Below are positions 48,501 to 58,419 of a stretch of DNA of 64,000 nucleotides, one piece after another; positions within the stretch are counted from its first letter, which is position 1; each line of letters opens with the position of its first letter. The DNA lies in contig NC_063062.1 of NCBI RefSeq assembly GCF_018812025.1, positions 39,170,830 to 39,234,829 on the forward strand. The letters run 5' to 3'. The stretch comes from Megalobrama amblycephala (taxonomy: Eukaryota > Chordata > Actinopteri > Cypriniformes > Xenocyprididae). A program made the position numbers and the translations under genes. Below the pieces are notes generated by a model. It did not search any database and had not been told where the DNA came from. It worked only from the letters and a program-made list of their open reading frames with translations.

Positions 48501-48504
48501 ACAT
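39363..48504 (-). CDS. pld3: Phospholipase D family member 3 (lysosomal 5'-3' exonuclease), whole coding region
   Basis: Ten coding exons (48504-48488, 46718-46566, 46368-46188, 44860-44743, 44172-44045, 43401-43204, 42992-42853, 41723-41561, 40696-40597, 39550-39363) sum to 1386 nt, exactly 461 codons plus TAG. A short cytosolic tail (MLAHKR) is followed by a signal-anchor helix at residues 7-30 and a lumenal domain with HKD1 HTKFWIVD (H174, K176, D181) and HKD2 HNKYMVTD (H387, K389, D394). Sequons are NSS, NQT, NGT, NWS and [19 protein letters not shown] and RLLISCW favour PLD3 over PLD4. Mammalian PLD3 (490 aa) is a type II lysosomal protein that degrades single-stranded DNA/RNA and limits TLR9 signalling; that function is inferred here. 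All junctions have GT/AG and matching phases. Confidence 0.95.
39761..40312. mobile_element. 552-bp hAT-type MITE in pld3 intron 10
   Basis: Ends TAGTGTTGG and CCAACACTG are flanked by a perfect 8-bp duplication, GTAATTAT (39753-39760 and 40313-40320). Inside are the AAAAGTAAC / AGTAACT runs typical of this family. It lies between the two exons that carry the second HKD and the C-terminus and does not touch the splice sites. Confidence 0.8.
40597..40696 (-). CDS. pld3: pld3 exon 10 (second HKD motif)
   Basis: 100 nt encode [20 protein letters not shown], then [22 protein letters not shown] is a full HxKxxxxD. As I recall, mammalian PLD3 and PLD4 have Glu in place of the Asp. The acceptor is CTCACAG and the donor is ATAG|GTACAC (phase 1). 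Confidence 0.95.
41265..41480 (-). mobile_element. Interspersed repeat copy 3 in pld3 intron 9
   Basis: TTCTGAAGGATCATGTGACA and CAGCTTTGCATCACAGGAAT match copies 1 and 2 (32.7 and 33.6 kb). It ends near CTGACCCCAAACG, about 80 bp from exon 9. Confidence 0.65.
41561..41723 (-). CDS. pld3: pld3 exon 9
   Basis: 163 nt encode [20 protein letters not shown], then [20 protein letters not shown]. The acceptor is CCCGCAG and the donor is GTG|GTGAGT. RLLISCW is shared with human PLD3, while the MFPFLRSL part looks more like PLD4. Confidence 0.93.
42085..42345. mobile_element. TCGCAATTGCAAG-rich element in pld3 intron 8
   Basis: Alternating motifs (TTTTTCTCACAATT, CTCGCAATTGCAAG) end with GTGGCAGAAACAAGCTTCCA. 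The same body and the inverse end occur at 47945-48330, so they are two copies of one non-autonomous family. Confidence 0.6.
42853..42992 (-). CDS. pld3: pld3 exon 8
   Basis: 140 nt encode [20 protein letters not shown], then [30 protein letters not shown] is a core strand of the second phospholipase-D half. The acceptor is CTCACAG and the donor is AGAG|GTCTGT (phase 2). Confidence 0.93.
43204..43401 (-). CDS. pld3: pld3 exon 7
   Basis: 198 nt, phase 0 at both ends, encode [20 protein letters not shown] through YWYLNQTTT and [12 protein letters not shown], with two N-glycosylation sequons. The acceptor is GCTCAG and the donor is TCA|GTAAGA. Confidence 0.95.
43560..43940 (+). mobile_element. 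Interspersed repeat copy 4 in pld3 intron 6
   Basis: TCTTCTGCTCACCAAGGGCG, GTGATCAAAGCTGAATTTTC and AGAACAGCATTTGTCTGAAA match copy 1. It ends near TGATCCCAAAGTTTTGAACA, 105 bp from exon 6. Confidence 0.65.
44045..44172 (-). CDS. pld3: pld3 exon 6 (first HKD motif)
   Basis: 128 nt encode [20 protein letters not shown], then WIVD and [20 protein letters not shown] is the first HxKxxxxD catalytic motif (H174, K176, D181) and GSANMDWR the following conserved strand. The acceptor is TCCACAG and the donor is CAG|GTCAGT. Confidence 0.95.
44267..44717. mobile_element. 451-bp foldback MITE filling pld3 intron 5
   Basis: Ends TTAAAGGATTAGTT and AACTAATCTTTTAA are inverse, and arms of about 200 bp (TTCAACCCGT, AAATGTCAGTTTCAGTGCA, TCCAGGATTTTTCTCC) pair. 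The intron is 570 bp (44173-44742), so the element is about 80% of it and ends 25 bp from the donor. Confidence 0.8.
44743..44860 (-). CDS. pld3: pld3 exon 5
   Basis: 118 nt encode [20 protein letters not shown] and on to NFLVASG. The acceptor is TTTTAG and the donor is TCCG|GTAAGT (phase 1). The following intron is mostly a foldback transposon. Confidence 0.9.
44950..46130. mobile_element. 1.2-kb foldback element in pld3 intron 4
   Basis: CTCAAGCCATCCTAGGTG near 44968 is mirrored by CACCTAGGATGGCTTGAGG near 46061. ATGCCATTACAAAGCTGGGA (45979) pairs with CCCAGCTTCGTAATGGCATT (45040). The right end is TTTTTGGGTGAACTA. No transposase. Confidence 0.75.
46188..46368 (-). CDS. pld3: pld3 exon 4
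   Basis: 181 nt encode [18 protein letters not shown] through [20 protein letters not shown], the most PLD3-diagnostic stretch of the protein. The acceptor is CTACAG and the donor is CAG|GTTTGG. Confidence 0.93.
46566..46718 (-). CDS. pld3: pld3 exon 3 (signal-anchor helix)
   Basis: This 153-nt exon is read as [20 protein letters not shown], a hydrophobic type II signal anchor, followed by a Ser-rich stem and CTDPC. The acceptor is TTACAG and the donor is TGCAG|GTAGAC. Confidence 0.88.
46742..47944. other. pld3 intron 2, no feature seen
   Basis: AT-rich intronic DNA without exon or clear transposon ends. Confidence 0.4.
47945..48330. mobile_element. Second TCGCAATTCTGAC-rich element in pld3 intron 2
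   Basis: It starts ATGGAAGCTTGTTTCTGCCA and ends TCAGTGGCAGAATCAAGCTT, which are inverse. The body is alternating TCTCACAATTCTGACTTTTT motifs. It ends about 150 bp from the ATG exon. Copy of 42085-42345. Confidence 0.65.
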
Positions 48505-48535
48505 GTCCTTCTCTGCTTAGCTCCACGTCAACAAT
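48488..48535 (-). CDS. pld3: pld3 exon 2 (start codon exon)
   Basis: This is a 48-nt exon with acceptor GCTCCAG and donor AAAAG|GTATCA. ATG at 48504 gives MLAHKR, with the last codon split in phase 2. The exon upstream of the ATG has an in-frame TAA, so this ATG is the first possible start in this splice form. The tail is much shorter than the roughly 38-residue cytosolic tail of human PLD3. Confidence 0.8.
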
Positions 48536-48559
48536 CTGGAGCAAAACGTGAAAACAAAG

Positions 48560-50660
48560 GAATTGTAGTTAATCAAACAAACTGTTTCAGGTTTGCACAT
48601 AAATTTGTAAATTACAACCAACAAATAAAGCTTAAACAAAAAGTGAATTTAAGGAATGTGGAAGAATCACAATCTATTATAAATCATTTCAATGAAGAAA
48701 TAAATAATCATGAAATGTATAATCTACCTTTTCATATGGTGTATCTGACTTCATTGCGTCTACAGGTTCACCAGCACATTAGGAGGAAATACAAATCCTA
48801 AAAAATACAAGTTGAGTCAGTCTTGCTCTAGGGAATCTGTGTTCACGACTGGGTCGTGTACGTGTTTGTGCACGTCTGTGTATGCCGCCATTCACTGTTC
48901 TCTCATGTGCCCAGCATTTCTATAGACACAGGCCTTTTGCCAATTCATTATAGAGAAAGAGCCAGATGTCAGCATTAGTGGCTACAGACAGGCCCACGAG
49001 CAGTCTTGATGAGCTTGACAAATCTTTCACACGCAGCTGGAACTCTGGGATATCATCTGACTTAAAAGTGGAAGTGTTTTTGAAGATGTAATGAAAATGA
49101 AGAAATGTAGATGCTGCGCAGGTTATGAGAGTCATGAGCACAGGGTCACATGACTGCGGTTCCTGATAGTAACGTGATCTAGATGTGGTGCTTTCTGTTG
49201 CAGTTTGAGTAATCTTGTTGACAGGAGGAAATGCAAGAAAATATGACCATAGTTTCATTTAACACACTCGTAAATTATTTTTTGAACTGCTTCATTAAGT
49301 CTAATCAATTTTCACAGTCTGTTTTAATGGTTAACCCTATAAATTTTACTGTATACATGAATTTTGAAAGCCCCAGCATGATCAAAACTTTGCTGAAAAA
49401 CCTGTTGTACACCATTTTCTACACGCCTTCAGTCTTCTGACTAAAGTCAAGGGACTTTTAGTATAATTGGAAAACCATCGCCCTTCAGCTCGTGGTTCAC
49501 ATGTCTTTTTGCTGTGAAAACTTTAAATGATAATTATAAAGCAAACTTAAGAATACTTTTTGTATTTTCATTAAAATTTATGAGACTACAGCAACTTATA
49601 GGGTCTCTGGGGTCTTTTTGACCCCAAATGACGTTTGCGCAAATAAAAAAAAAAAGTTCTCTTTGTCCAAATGGCATAAACTTTGTATGGTGGTCAACAC
49701 TTTCTAGATCTACAAATATAATAATGCTATTTAAAAACGTATTGTTATAATTGTAATTTCATAATATTTAGATATGAATCCAACTGAAAAAAAAAACTTG
49801 TGAAAAGATGTCTTTCAGTTATTCAAATAGCAAATAGTGGAGCTCTGCAGTCATCTACTGGTAAAAGTGATTTTTTTTACTTTTAAAACTGCTTTTTCCA
49901 AAAGATGGGCAAAAATCTTACACTAAAACATGTCAAATTATCCATGTTATTCCCATGAATGAAAGTTAGAAATGTGTGTCTTTTATCAAGTGAATTTTAC
50001 ATAAAAAGCTGTTTTTGTATAAAAAAAAATATTTTTTTACTTTATTTATATAAATTTAAAAAATATGATAAATCCTCCAAAAACTGCACAAATGAGGAGT
50101 AAAAACATTAATAAACAGAGTAAAATTACATTTGTTTAAAAAACAAAAATATTTTGTTACAAAATTACATTTTGTTGCCTGAGTGTACACCCCAAACTAA
50201 GATTATCCAGTCCATTCAGCTTTTATTTATTTATTAGAAAAATCACTAATGTGATCAACATAAAATTGCACTGCATTATATGTTTTGCTCCCAAAATAAA
50301 AACTACAGAGCTTATCACATAACTAAGCATTTAAAAATCATCTTACTGATATTTATGATGCACTTTATGGCAGTATACTGTTATAAAGATCTCACTAATT
50401 TACATTATAAGATTCCAGCATTTCTTCTTACTTTTTGGCCATATAATTAAACAACATCTGCACCAAATTGCATATTTGTGCTCAGTTTGGGCCGTCTAGA
50501 AAATGCCGCCTAGATAGGCACCTCTCTAAGGTTTAAGACACAGCCATGGTCTATTTTTGCTTCCGTAAGTATACTGTACATCTAGTAAAGGAAATATTAG
50601 TAGATGTTGCATATTGAACACTCTGTCAACACAGCTGAACTTGAATAGGAAAAGGACATG
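48560..50660. other. pld3 intron 1, no firm feature
   Basis: No coding exon recognised. An open frame at 48920-49258 (minus, 112 codons) has no domain and is probably chance. Confidence 0.4.
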
Positions 50661-50675
50661 AAATGAAGGACATAC

Positions 50676-50855
50676 CTGAGATCTAACAGCGCACAAAGCA
50701 AACCATCCCGTCTGAGGCGCAGCGGTATTTCTGCTATCAATGAGCTCTATTTACAGAGGAACACAAGTGCTCTCTGTTGAAAATAACGAGGAGTAAGCGG
50801 CGTAAACAATGAGTACAGACTGTTTGCCTTCCTGGCGAGTTCACTGTACTGGGCT
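50676..50855 (-). other. pld3: pld3 non-coding first exon (predicted)
   Basis: On the minus strand a leader runs into ATCTCAG|GTATGT, a strong donor, with the exon ending at 50676. The next exon (48535-48488) has acceptor GCTCCAG and carries the ATG at 48504. The 5' limit is a guess set by the CLEAR site just beyond it. Confidence 0.5.
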
Positions 50856-50862
50856 CGCAAGA

Positions 50863-50872
50863 GTCACGTGAT
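50863..50872. promoter_or_regulatory. CLEAR-type E-box (TFEB/TFE3 site) upstream of pld3
   Basis: GTCACGTGAT on the plus strand (ATCACGTGAC on the minus) matches the CLEAR consensus GTCACGTGAC at nine of ten positions, including the full TCACGTGA core. It lies just upstream of the predicted pld3 first exon, where CLEAR sites of lysosomal genes usually sit. That it drives pld3 is inference. Confidence 0.55.
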
Positions 50873-51304
50873 CATTTTTTAACTAACCTATGGGAGGAGC
50901 CATGAGAGTGACGTAGGCTGCAGAAATTCACTTCAGTTTATCAAGATTTAGTTATGTCGATGAAAACGGCCACAGAAACAACAGGTCATCTTTTTATTGT
51001 TATTTCGCGTATTATTATAAGATTATTTTCATTGCCATCTGGTCATACTTAGTTTTGCTGTCGTTTCTGTGAATTTGAACCACATGGTTTTATTTAGGAC
51101 GTTACATTTCGCCTATAAAAGCTAAACTGACTAATCTGAACTATACTATATTATATTACTTTTTGTTTTGAATTATTTAGTAGGCCTAGTATAATCATAA
51201 TATAGGCCTATATATTTTTGACATTTAAAAATAATATACTTGGTTTGTATTCCTGAAAAAAACAACACTTGTTTATTTTATTCAATTCTACAGCGTTTGT
51301 ACCT

Positions 51305-52072
51305 CAGTGTTGGGTAATTACTAGTTACTAATTACATCTCCAACAGCGTAATTAGATTACTGTAGTAATTACTCTCTTTAAAAAGTATCGGATTACTTAT
51401 TTCTTTTTAAATCCCATATCAACCTCAACCAGTTGAACAATACAAGGATAAATGAAACTTCCCTTTAAATTCTTTCAAATAAACAATACATTATTCTTGA
51501 ACTGACCAAAGTGTGTAAATGGAGAAGGTTACATTAAAAAACAGTGATTCGAATCTCATATCAAACTGCTGAAATCACGTGACTTTGGCGCTCCGAACAA
51601 CTGATTCAAAACAAAAGATTCGTAAAGCTTCGAGGCTTTATGAAGCAGTGTTTTGAAATCGGCCATCACTAGATATTGTTGAAAAATTGTTATTTTGTTT
51701 TTTTTTTGCCGCACAAAAAATATTCTTGTCACTGTAGAACCACCGAATTCACATGAACTGTTTTAAATAGCCTATGTTTTGAGTATCTTTCTGGACCTTG
51801 AGAAGTTCGATGGCATTGCTGCCTATACAGGCCTCACTGAGCCATCGGATTTCATCAAAAATATCTTAATTTGTGTTCAGAAGATGAGGGTGAGTAATAA
51901 ATGACATTATTTTCATTTTTGGGTGAACTAACCCTTTAATGCAATTTCATAAGAAGTAACTGTAATTAAATTACAGAAAAATTAAGAGTAATCCCTTACT
52001 TTACTTTTTCAAGGGAAAAGTAATTAAATTACAGTAATTTGATTACTTAGTAATTAATTACACCCAACACTG
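51305..52072. mobile_element. CAGTGTTGGG element with nested GGGTGAACTAACCC MITE
   Basis: It begins CAGTGTTGGGTAATTACTAG and ends ACACCCAACACTG, the same end family as 39761-40312. A second element (about 51770-51940, ending TTTTTGGGTGAACTAACCC) lies inside. No 8-bp duplication was found at the outer flanks. Confidence 0.65.
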
Positions 52073-52483
52073 CGAACAATAAATGTTTAAAACAGTGGAT
52101 ATATTCATACATAATAAAACTGTATGCCAGATAATGAAAAATACTATAGTGTATAATTAATGTTAATATGTTTTATGTAAATTACTTGCCTGCATTTATG
52201 TTTTAGGAACTCCCTTCGACTTCTGGACCATGAAAAACATTTGAACAGGTGAAGTCTGTTGTTATTATGTTATATGGTCTTTTCTCCAGCAGAGGGAGAT
52301 GTAGGACCATTTTTCATTTTGAGACTAACCGTGAAGCTGATAATTTACTAGTTTATGATGCTAAATAAAATGTGTTGAGGAGAGAGAAGCAGACATGAGA
52401 GCAAATGTTTTATTCTTTATTCATGCTAATCTCTGGAGGCAGCGCCTTTAAATAATACTTCATCATCATAAAAGTGGCAGACA

Positions 52484-52520
52484 AAACTATCCACATGGTG
52501 ACTAACCATGTGGATAGTTT
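52484..52520. repeat. Perfect 16-bp inverted repeat, 5-nt loop
   Basis: AAACTATCCACATGGT, then GACTA, then the exact inverse complement. It is isolated in gene-free DNA. No matching element ends are seen. Confidence 0.9.
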
Positions 52521-55182
52521 ATAAAAATGGTGGTTATGAAATGGCACACCAAAAACATAATTTATAGAGATTTATTAAATAATGCTATATTTGATAATGC
52601 TCAGACTGAAAGATCCTGGGCTGAATTAAATGTCAATAAAGGCTAGCCTGGTAACTTTATTTTTCTCAATACTCAATAAGTCACAAATCTTGAAAAAGCC
52701 ACATAAAAGTATCATAAATCATAAAATGAACAAACGTGTGAAAAGTTTCCTTGTCTATCTCACTATAGAGTGTTTTAGAGTGGCTCAGACCGGTATATCT
52801 GCCCTTGGGCTATACGACAGTTATGGGAGAGTCAGGAACCTGTCGCCTGTCCAGGATGCAGTCAGGTGTCTATCCTTAAAAAAAAGAAAAACAAAGAAAG
52901 GGAGCCTTCCCGTTACGACACTGACATTAACGGATGAGTTTAGCATTTAGACTGCCCCTCTTCTTTTTCTGTTAGCTTTTAGTAATAGTTTTTGTACAGA
53001 GTTCAGTATCCCTAATAAATAGTCAGTGAATAAACATATCTGTTCAGTCAGTTGTTTAACAAAAGATTTTAGTATAAAATATTGTCTAAATGATTCATGT
53101 AAATTCATGTTTTTTTATATAAAAAATAAAAATGCATCATATAGTGGTTCATAATTATGACCAACCATCAACAACAACAACATATTGCTAGATTTTTATG
53201 ACCCATATCCTCCATTACCTGGATTTCATGGAATTTATGCATATATATTCCTGTGCAAATTTTCCAGGAACTCTAAATTTTTCATTGACGTTGTTTGAAA
53301 TACTGTAATATTACAATATAAGTATTGCATTATGTCATTTTGTCTTTTTAAATAATGAAAGAAAGTACTTATATAAGGCTACTTATAAATGATTTCCCTG
53401 TAGGAAAATAATAGGTTGTTGGACTGCTATAAATTAACCATCTGTGTCATGTCTGTTTGTATCGGAGGGAACGAATAGTGTGTGTGTGTGCATTACAACA
53501 GGTTACCTCATTAGTATAATCACCTGTAAGAAGACACTTCAACAAGATCTGAGATCACAGGCAAGTCACAAATGATACAATCAGCTCTTGCTCGGTTGTC
53601 TGAGCACAAAAGTAGACATTTGATTTGTTTTTATGCTGTTTAAAGTGATTTTTAAATTCCCTACGACCATGCCATGACTGTTTATCCGTCGCCATAATGC
53701 CTGCGTTCTCCTCTATTCTCAGGTTTTGCTCCCCTGTACACATCATAAACTCAGGTTAGTTATTTCCCACCTGCCCATTTGCTTTTACCTGCTCTGAAAT
53801 GAAACCTGCGTTGTAAACCTGCCTCTCATAATCCCACAAAACTTATGCAATTTCCTGCCAGATGAAAGGACACTTTAAAAACACACTTTATTGGCAAATA
53901 TATTCCCCCTCCTCCCTGCCATTGGAAATCTGCTTCAAACAGCCTGTGCGCTTGTGGAGAGAGAATGAAAACAGGACAGTATTTGCTCTCTGGGTCTGTA
54001 TCTCTGATAAATGTCACCTGTATTTTCTCGGCAGGGTACATTCATCCACAATAGAGACTCGAATGAGTGTGGTAGAGTGAAATGAGCGTGAAAAAACAGA
54101 TGTAAATGTTGACAGAGAGTGATTGTAGGCATGTCTATTGTCATATGTGTGAGCTTCGGAAAACTCTTCACCTTTGCCTGTTTGTCTTCAGACTTTTTTT
54201 CTGCCAGGATCAAGAAAAAGAGAAAAAGCTACATCTGTGGCCACCCAAACACGGAAGTAACCAGGACACACCTGGAGTCATAAACCGTGGCAAAGGGCCA
54301 AACCTTTGGATCATATGCGGATAGAGAGGCAATACCTGAAGCACAATTCCTGGTAAATGAACAATAGTACAAAAGAAAAGAATGATAAACGCAATAGTGG
54401 AAGAAAGAATGATGTGGATATGTGTAATACGGTTCACTCCCCCATCTGAAATGGTTTACAATAGAATATAAATAGTTTGGATGGGATTAAGGTTTTTATG
54501 TTCTCTTATGTGACCTAAATACTTTTTCTGTTATCATACACTCTAGAAAGTTTCTTATAATTTTATATCATATATATAATTTTCATGATTTTATATCATA
54601 CATTATCACCTTTTGATATGTGTAGTGTAAGTTACCAACCCACATTTGTTCTGAAATACTCTAAACGTGGCTATGAAATAACCTGCACATCAGGTTGTTG
54701 CGTTGGCCACCTGCATCATCCCTGACCAGGATGCGGTTTGTAATCCTGCGGCTCGGAGCCGACCATTGTCAAAGTCACAGAGCGTGGAAGGTTTTCTTTT
54801 TCTGTACACACCCGCTGCATTTATATTACACAGCCTCTGGCAGACCTCGCCCTTTCCAATACAGATTCATCCCGTCTTATCTTTACAGTCCGGTTCTCAC
54901 GGGTCAAACATCGGCTCTGCTTCAACCAGATCTTGATTAAGAGAATTAATAATTTCTGATACTGAATGATCTGATGCTTAAGGTGAATTATTTTTTAGTC
55001 TTTGATAGGTTTTACACCTTGTAGTTTTTCTCAATGCATTACACCAATAAACCTTCTGAATTGAAATAGAATTAAATAAATTGAACTGGATAAAAAAAGA
55101 ATGGAACAAACAGCTATGATAACCCATTACCCTTTTATGTTTCTCTCAATGCACTATACCACGGATACACAAACAGGATTTG
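52521..55182. other. Gene-free DNA, no firm feature
   Basis: Open frames are short (up to 106 codons at 52630-52950 plus) with no domain. The stretches at 53.7-54.3 and 54.7-54.9 kb are GC-balanced and could hold unseen non-coding exons or conserved elements. Confidence 0.35.
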
Positions 55183-55372
55183 GTAACACTTTAGATTAGG
55201 GAACACATATTTACTATTAACTAGGAGTTTTCCCCTCAATAAACTGCTTAGCATGTTTAAGTATGGTCATGCAGAATAAGTTCTAATAAACAGCCAATAT
55301 GCTAGTAATATACATGTTAATAAGCAACTAGTTAATAGTGAATATGTGTTGCATAATTTAAAGTGTTACCCA
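55183..55372. mobile_element. GGTAACACTTTAG element with inverse ends
   Basis: Starts GGTAACACTTTAGATTAGGG and ends with an inverse (TTAAAGTGTTACC). TTACTATTAACTAG and CTAGTTAATAGTGAATATGT pair inside. Related to the outer element at 18345-19010. Confidence 0.7.
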
Positions 55373-55894
55373 AGATTTTAACTGAATATTTCATTAATTT
55401 AAAAAACACATTTGCATGTTTACAGATCTCTTATATCGATTAATGGTCATATGATATGCAGGTAAACTAATAAAACATTTAATTTAGAATTATTTATTTT
55501 AATTTGACATTTTTATGATTTAATTAATCGCTAGCTTTTCATCAATTCTGCATTTTCTTAAAGAATCCCAGTTTGGGAAACTCAGCACTGTACAAATACA
55601 TCTAAATTTTAAATTGATTTGAATTGAGATGAAATTGACTGAATTGAGGCTCACAACTTTAAAACCGTAAGTCAATCGAAAACCTTTACAAATATGGAAC
55701 TTAATTATAATGAATTAAACTGATTTAAATTGAGACATTAAAACCTAAAGTCAACGATGATAACCTGGTAACACTTAACATACAATAATTAGTTGTTAAC
55801 TAACAATGAGCAATACATTTGTTACCGTATTTATACATTTTTGTTAGTTATGTTAATAAAATTCACCTGTTCGTTGATAGTTCATGTAATTAGC

Positions 55895-57660
55895 TGATTT
55901 GAGAAGAACCATTTTTGTTCCCCAGTGAACCTTTCAGTAAACAGTTCTGCAAAGAACCATCTGAAGAACATTTTAAAAATATGAAAGGGGTCTCTGGTGT
56001 CCCCAGAATGTGTCTGTGAAGTTTCAGCTCAAAATACCCCACAGATCATTTATTATAGCTTGTCAAATTTGCCCCTATTTGGGTGTGAGCAAAAACATGC
56101 CATTTTTGTGTGTGTCCCTTTAAATGCAAATGAGCTGCTGCTCCCGGCCCCCTTTCCAGAAGAGGGCGGAGCTTTAACAGCTCAACAACAACAACATTGT
56201 CAGTAACGGTGTTCAGCCTTACATTGTTCAAACCGGAGTCGACACTGATGAGAGACTCAGGAAGAAGTTACAACTTTTAGAATGAAACTGGACGTTTCTG
56301 AATGGTTAGTGGATAAATTTATGTAGTTGCTGTGGAGTTGATTCAACTCATCGACTAGCATGTGCCGTCATGTTAATCTTTTGTGCAAATCCAGTGTTTA
56401 ATTGACCCTCGTTTGTGAAGCAGTCCAGCATAAAATGACGGTATGACAACAACATTCTACTACAACAACTCTTCCTCTTCTCTAAAGCAGCCCAACATGG
56501 CCTCGCCCACTTTGTTGTGTGTTCTTGGGGGCGGGGTTTATGTAAATTTTAGGAAGAAGCTTGTTGTAGTCCAGCTGTTTGTAAAAATCGATTTATGTAA
56601 AAGAAAATATCTCCCTTTGCATTGAACTTAACTTTGCAGATGTTGTTTATGCTCAAACATCATCATCAGTCCCATGACCTGGTGTGGCTGTTGAACATCA
56701 GGTCCCTCCGTTTGTCTCGGTCATGTGCTAGTGCCTGTGTCTCTGCAAAGCTTTTCATGGTCCATTCTGTAATGTTGTCCGCCCACTTCTTTCTCTGTCT
56801 ACCTCGTCTTCTGCCACCTGGGACACTACCTTGGAGGATTGTTGTGGACAGGTTATTGGCTCTGACGACATGTCCGTACCATTTCAGCTTTTTCTTTCTA
56901 ACTGTAGTAAGGAGGTCCTCATACTGGCCTACTTCGCACCTGATGACGTTTCTCACTATTTCATTTGTAATGTGGTCCTTGTAAGGATGGTTCTATAGCA
57001 TCTCATTTCAAGTGCCTGGATTCTTCGTTGCAACTCTGCTGTAAGGGTCCAGGACTCACAGGCATATAAGGAGACTGAGAGGACAAGTGCACGCAGAAGT
57101 CTAATTTTTGTTTTTAGAGAGCTATTTTTGTCTCTCCATACAGGTTTCAGCTTTGACATAGCTGCTGTTGTTTGCACTGTCCTCACTAAAACATCCGGTT
57201 TTGACCCCTCTTCACTGATGATAGAGCCCAAATATTTGAAATGACTCAGTTTCCTGTTCTTGTCCTCTAACTTCGATCTTGGTAGTGATCTGCTTATTTG
57301 TCATCAGCTTTGTTTTTTCAGCACTTATCTCCATGCCAAACCTAGTAGATGTTTCATCCAGGTTCTTCACTATGATGGCCAGCTCAGCTTCACTACCAGC
57401 TAGTCCGTCAATGTCGTCTGCAAATCGAAGATTGGTGATGATTCTTCCTCCAATGCTGACTGTGCCACAGTGATTCTCTAGGGCCTCACTCATGATGCGC
57501 TCTAAGTATATGTTGAAGTTAAAAAAGTGAAATCATAATCAAGGACCCCTTTAAGAACCTTTTTGCACAATAAAGAACCTTTTGTGCAATGGAAAGGTTT
57601 CACGAATGTTAAAGGTTCTTTATGGAACCATCAATTCCAATAAAGAATGTTTCATTTTAA
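55895..57660. mobile_element. Triple-nested repeat around a LINE fragment
   Basis: An outer AAGAACC-type element (GAAGAACCATTTTTG ... TTCTTTATGGAACC) is split at about 55983 and 57555 by a second element whose ends are AAAGGGGTC and GACCCCTTT. That one is split in turn at about 56620-57530 by a LINE piece. The order of insertion is therefore readable from the nesting. Confidence 0.65.
56640..57520 (-). pseudogene. Broken non-LTR retrotransposon reverse transcriptase (3' part)
   Basis: Three minus-strand frames in series cover the end of an RT and the tail. The first has GGRIITNLRFADDIDGLAGS (FADD active-site motif), then SAEKTKLM. The second has LRALVLSVSLYACESWTL. The third has KKLKWYGHVVR and GRRRGRQRKKWADNI. 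Frameshifts at about 57212-57231 and 56956 and the missing 5' two-thirds make it dead. This tail type is typical of fish RT/endonuclease LINEs; I do not assign a clade. Confidence 0.85.
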
Positions 57661-57669
57661 GAGTGTATG

Positions 57670-58415
57670 AAACTTTTACCCCTTTTAGTTTTTCTCAGTG
57701 TATTATACAAATAATCCTACATTATATTCGACTGAACTACTGAAGTAAAGTCATTCACTTCACAGTTCAGTTCAATTGCTTATGTAGGTCATAACTGTAT
57801 TTTCTGCATATTTGCAGGTGACCCATGAGTGGGTGAAAGAAACCAAGAGGGAAAGAGGGTCTGAAGAGTTTGTTCACCCGGGTGAAGGCTAGAAGATCAA
57901 GGTGGGTCATAGTGTGGAGGAGGGGATGCTAGAGTATAGGAGGATTGGTTAATGGGGGTTTGAAGGTGCAGAGTGGCATAAGTAACTCATTACCCCGCCT
58001 GGTCGAACAAGGGCCTTGTGCGGGAAGAGGTGGACCGGTAGGAACCTGGTTATTGATCCAGTCTTCAGTGTGTGGCCCACTCACACTCCATGACACAGAG
58101 TGATAAGCCATGATTGAGCAACAGAGCTGTGCAGACTTAGAAAACCTGCAGAGTGAAATTGAAATTAACGTTAAATCAGTGTTACACACGCAATACACAC
58201 TTTTTAAAGTCAGATTTCATAATTCAGAAGTACCTACCAGAGCCATCAAATGCATTATAAAACAGATCAAGAGTTCCAGTTGTGCTAAATAAATCATATA
58301 GCAACAGTTTTGTGTGTTTTTAGGATCAAATGCTTGCTAATGTCAGAGCAATAGCCTTGTTTTCAGTGGCGAATTGGACTCGTAGTCCTTTCCTGATCAA
58401 ACAAAATAAATAAAC
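57670..58415. other. Gene-free DNA, no firm feature
   Basis: A GC-balanced patch at 57.83-58.1 kb is open on the minus strand (89 codons) without a recognisable domain. Confidence 0.35.
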
Positions 58416-58419
58416 AGTA

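Noticed and set aside
39363..48504. PLD4 rather than PLD3
   Set aside because: [17 protein letters not shown] and RLLISCW are PLD3-like. Only a short part (MFPFLRSL) is PLD4-like.
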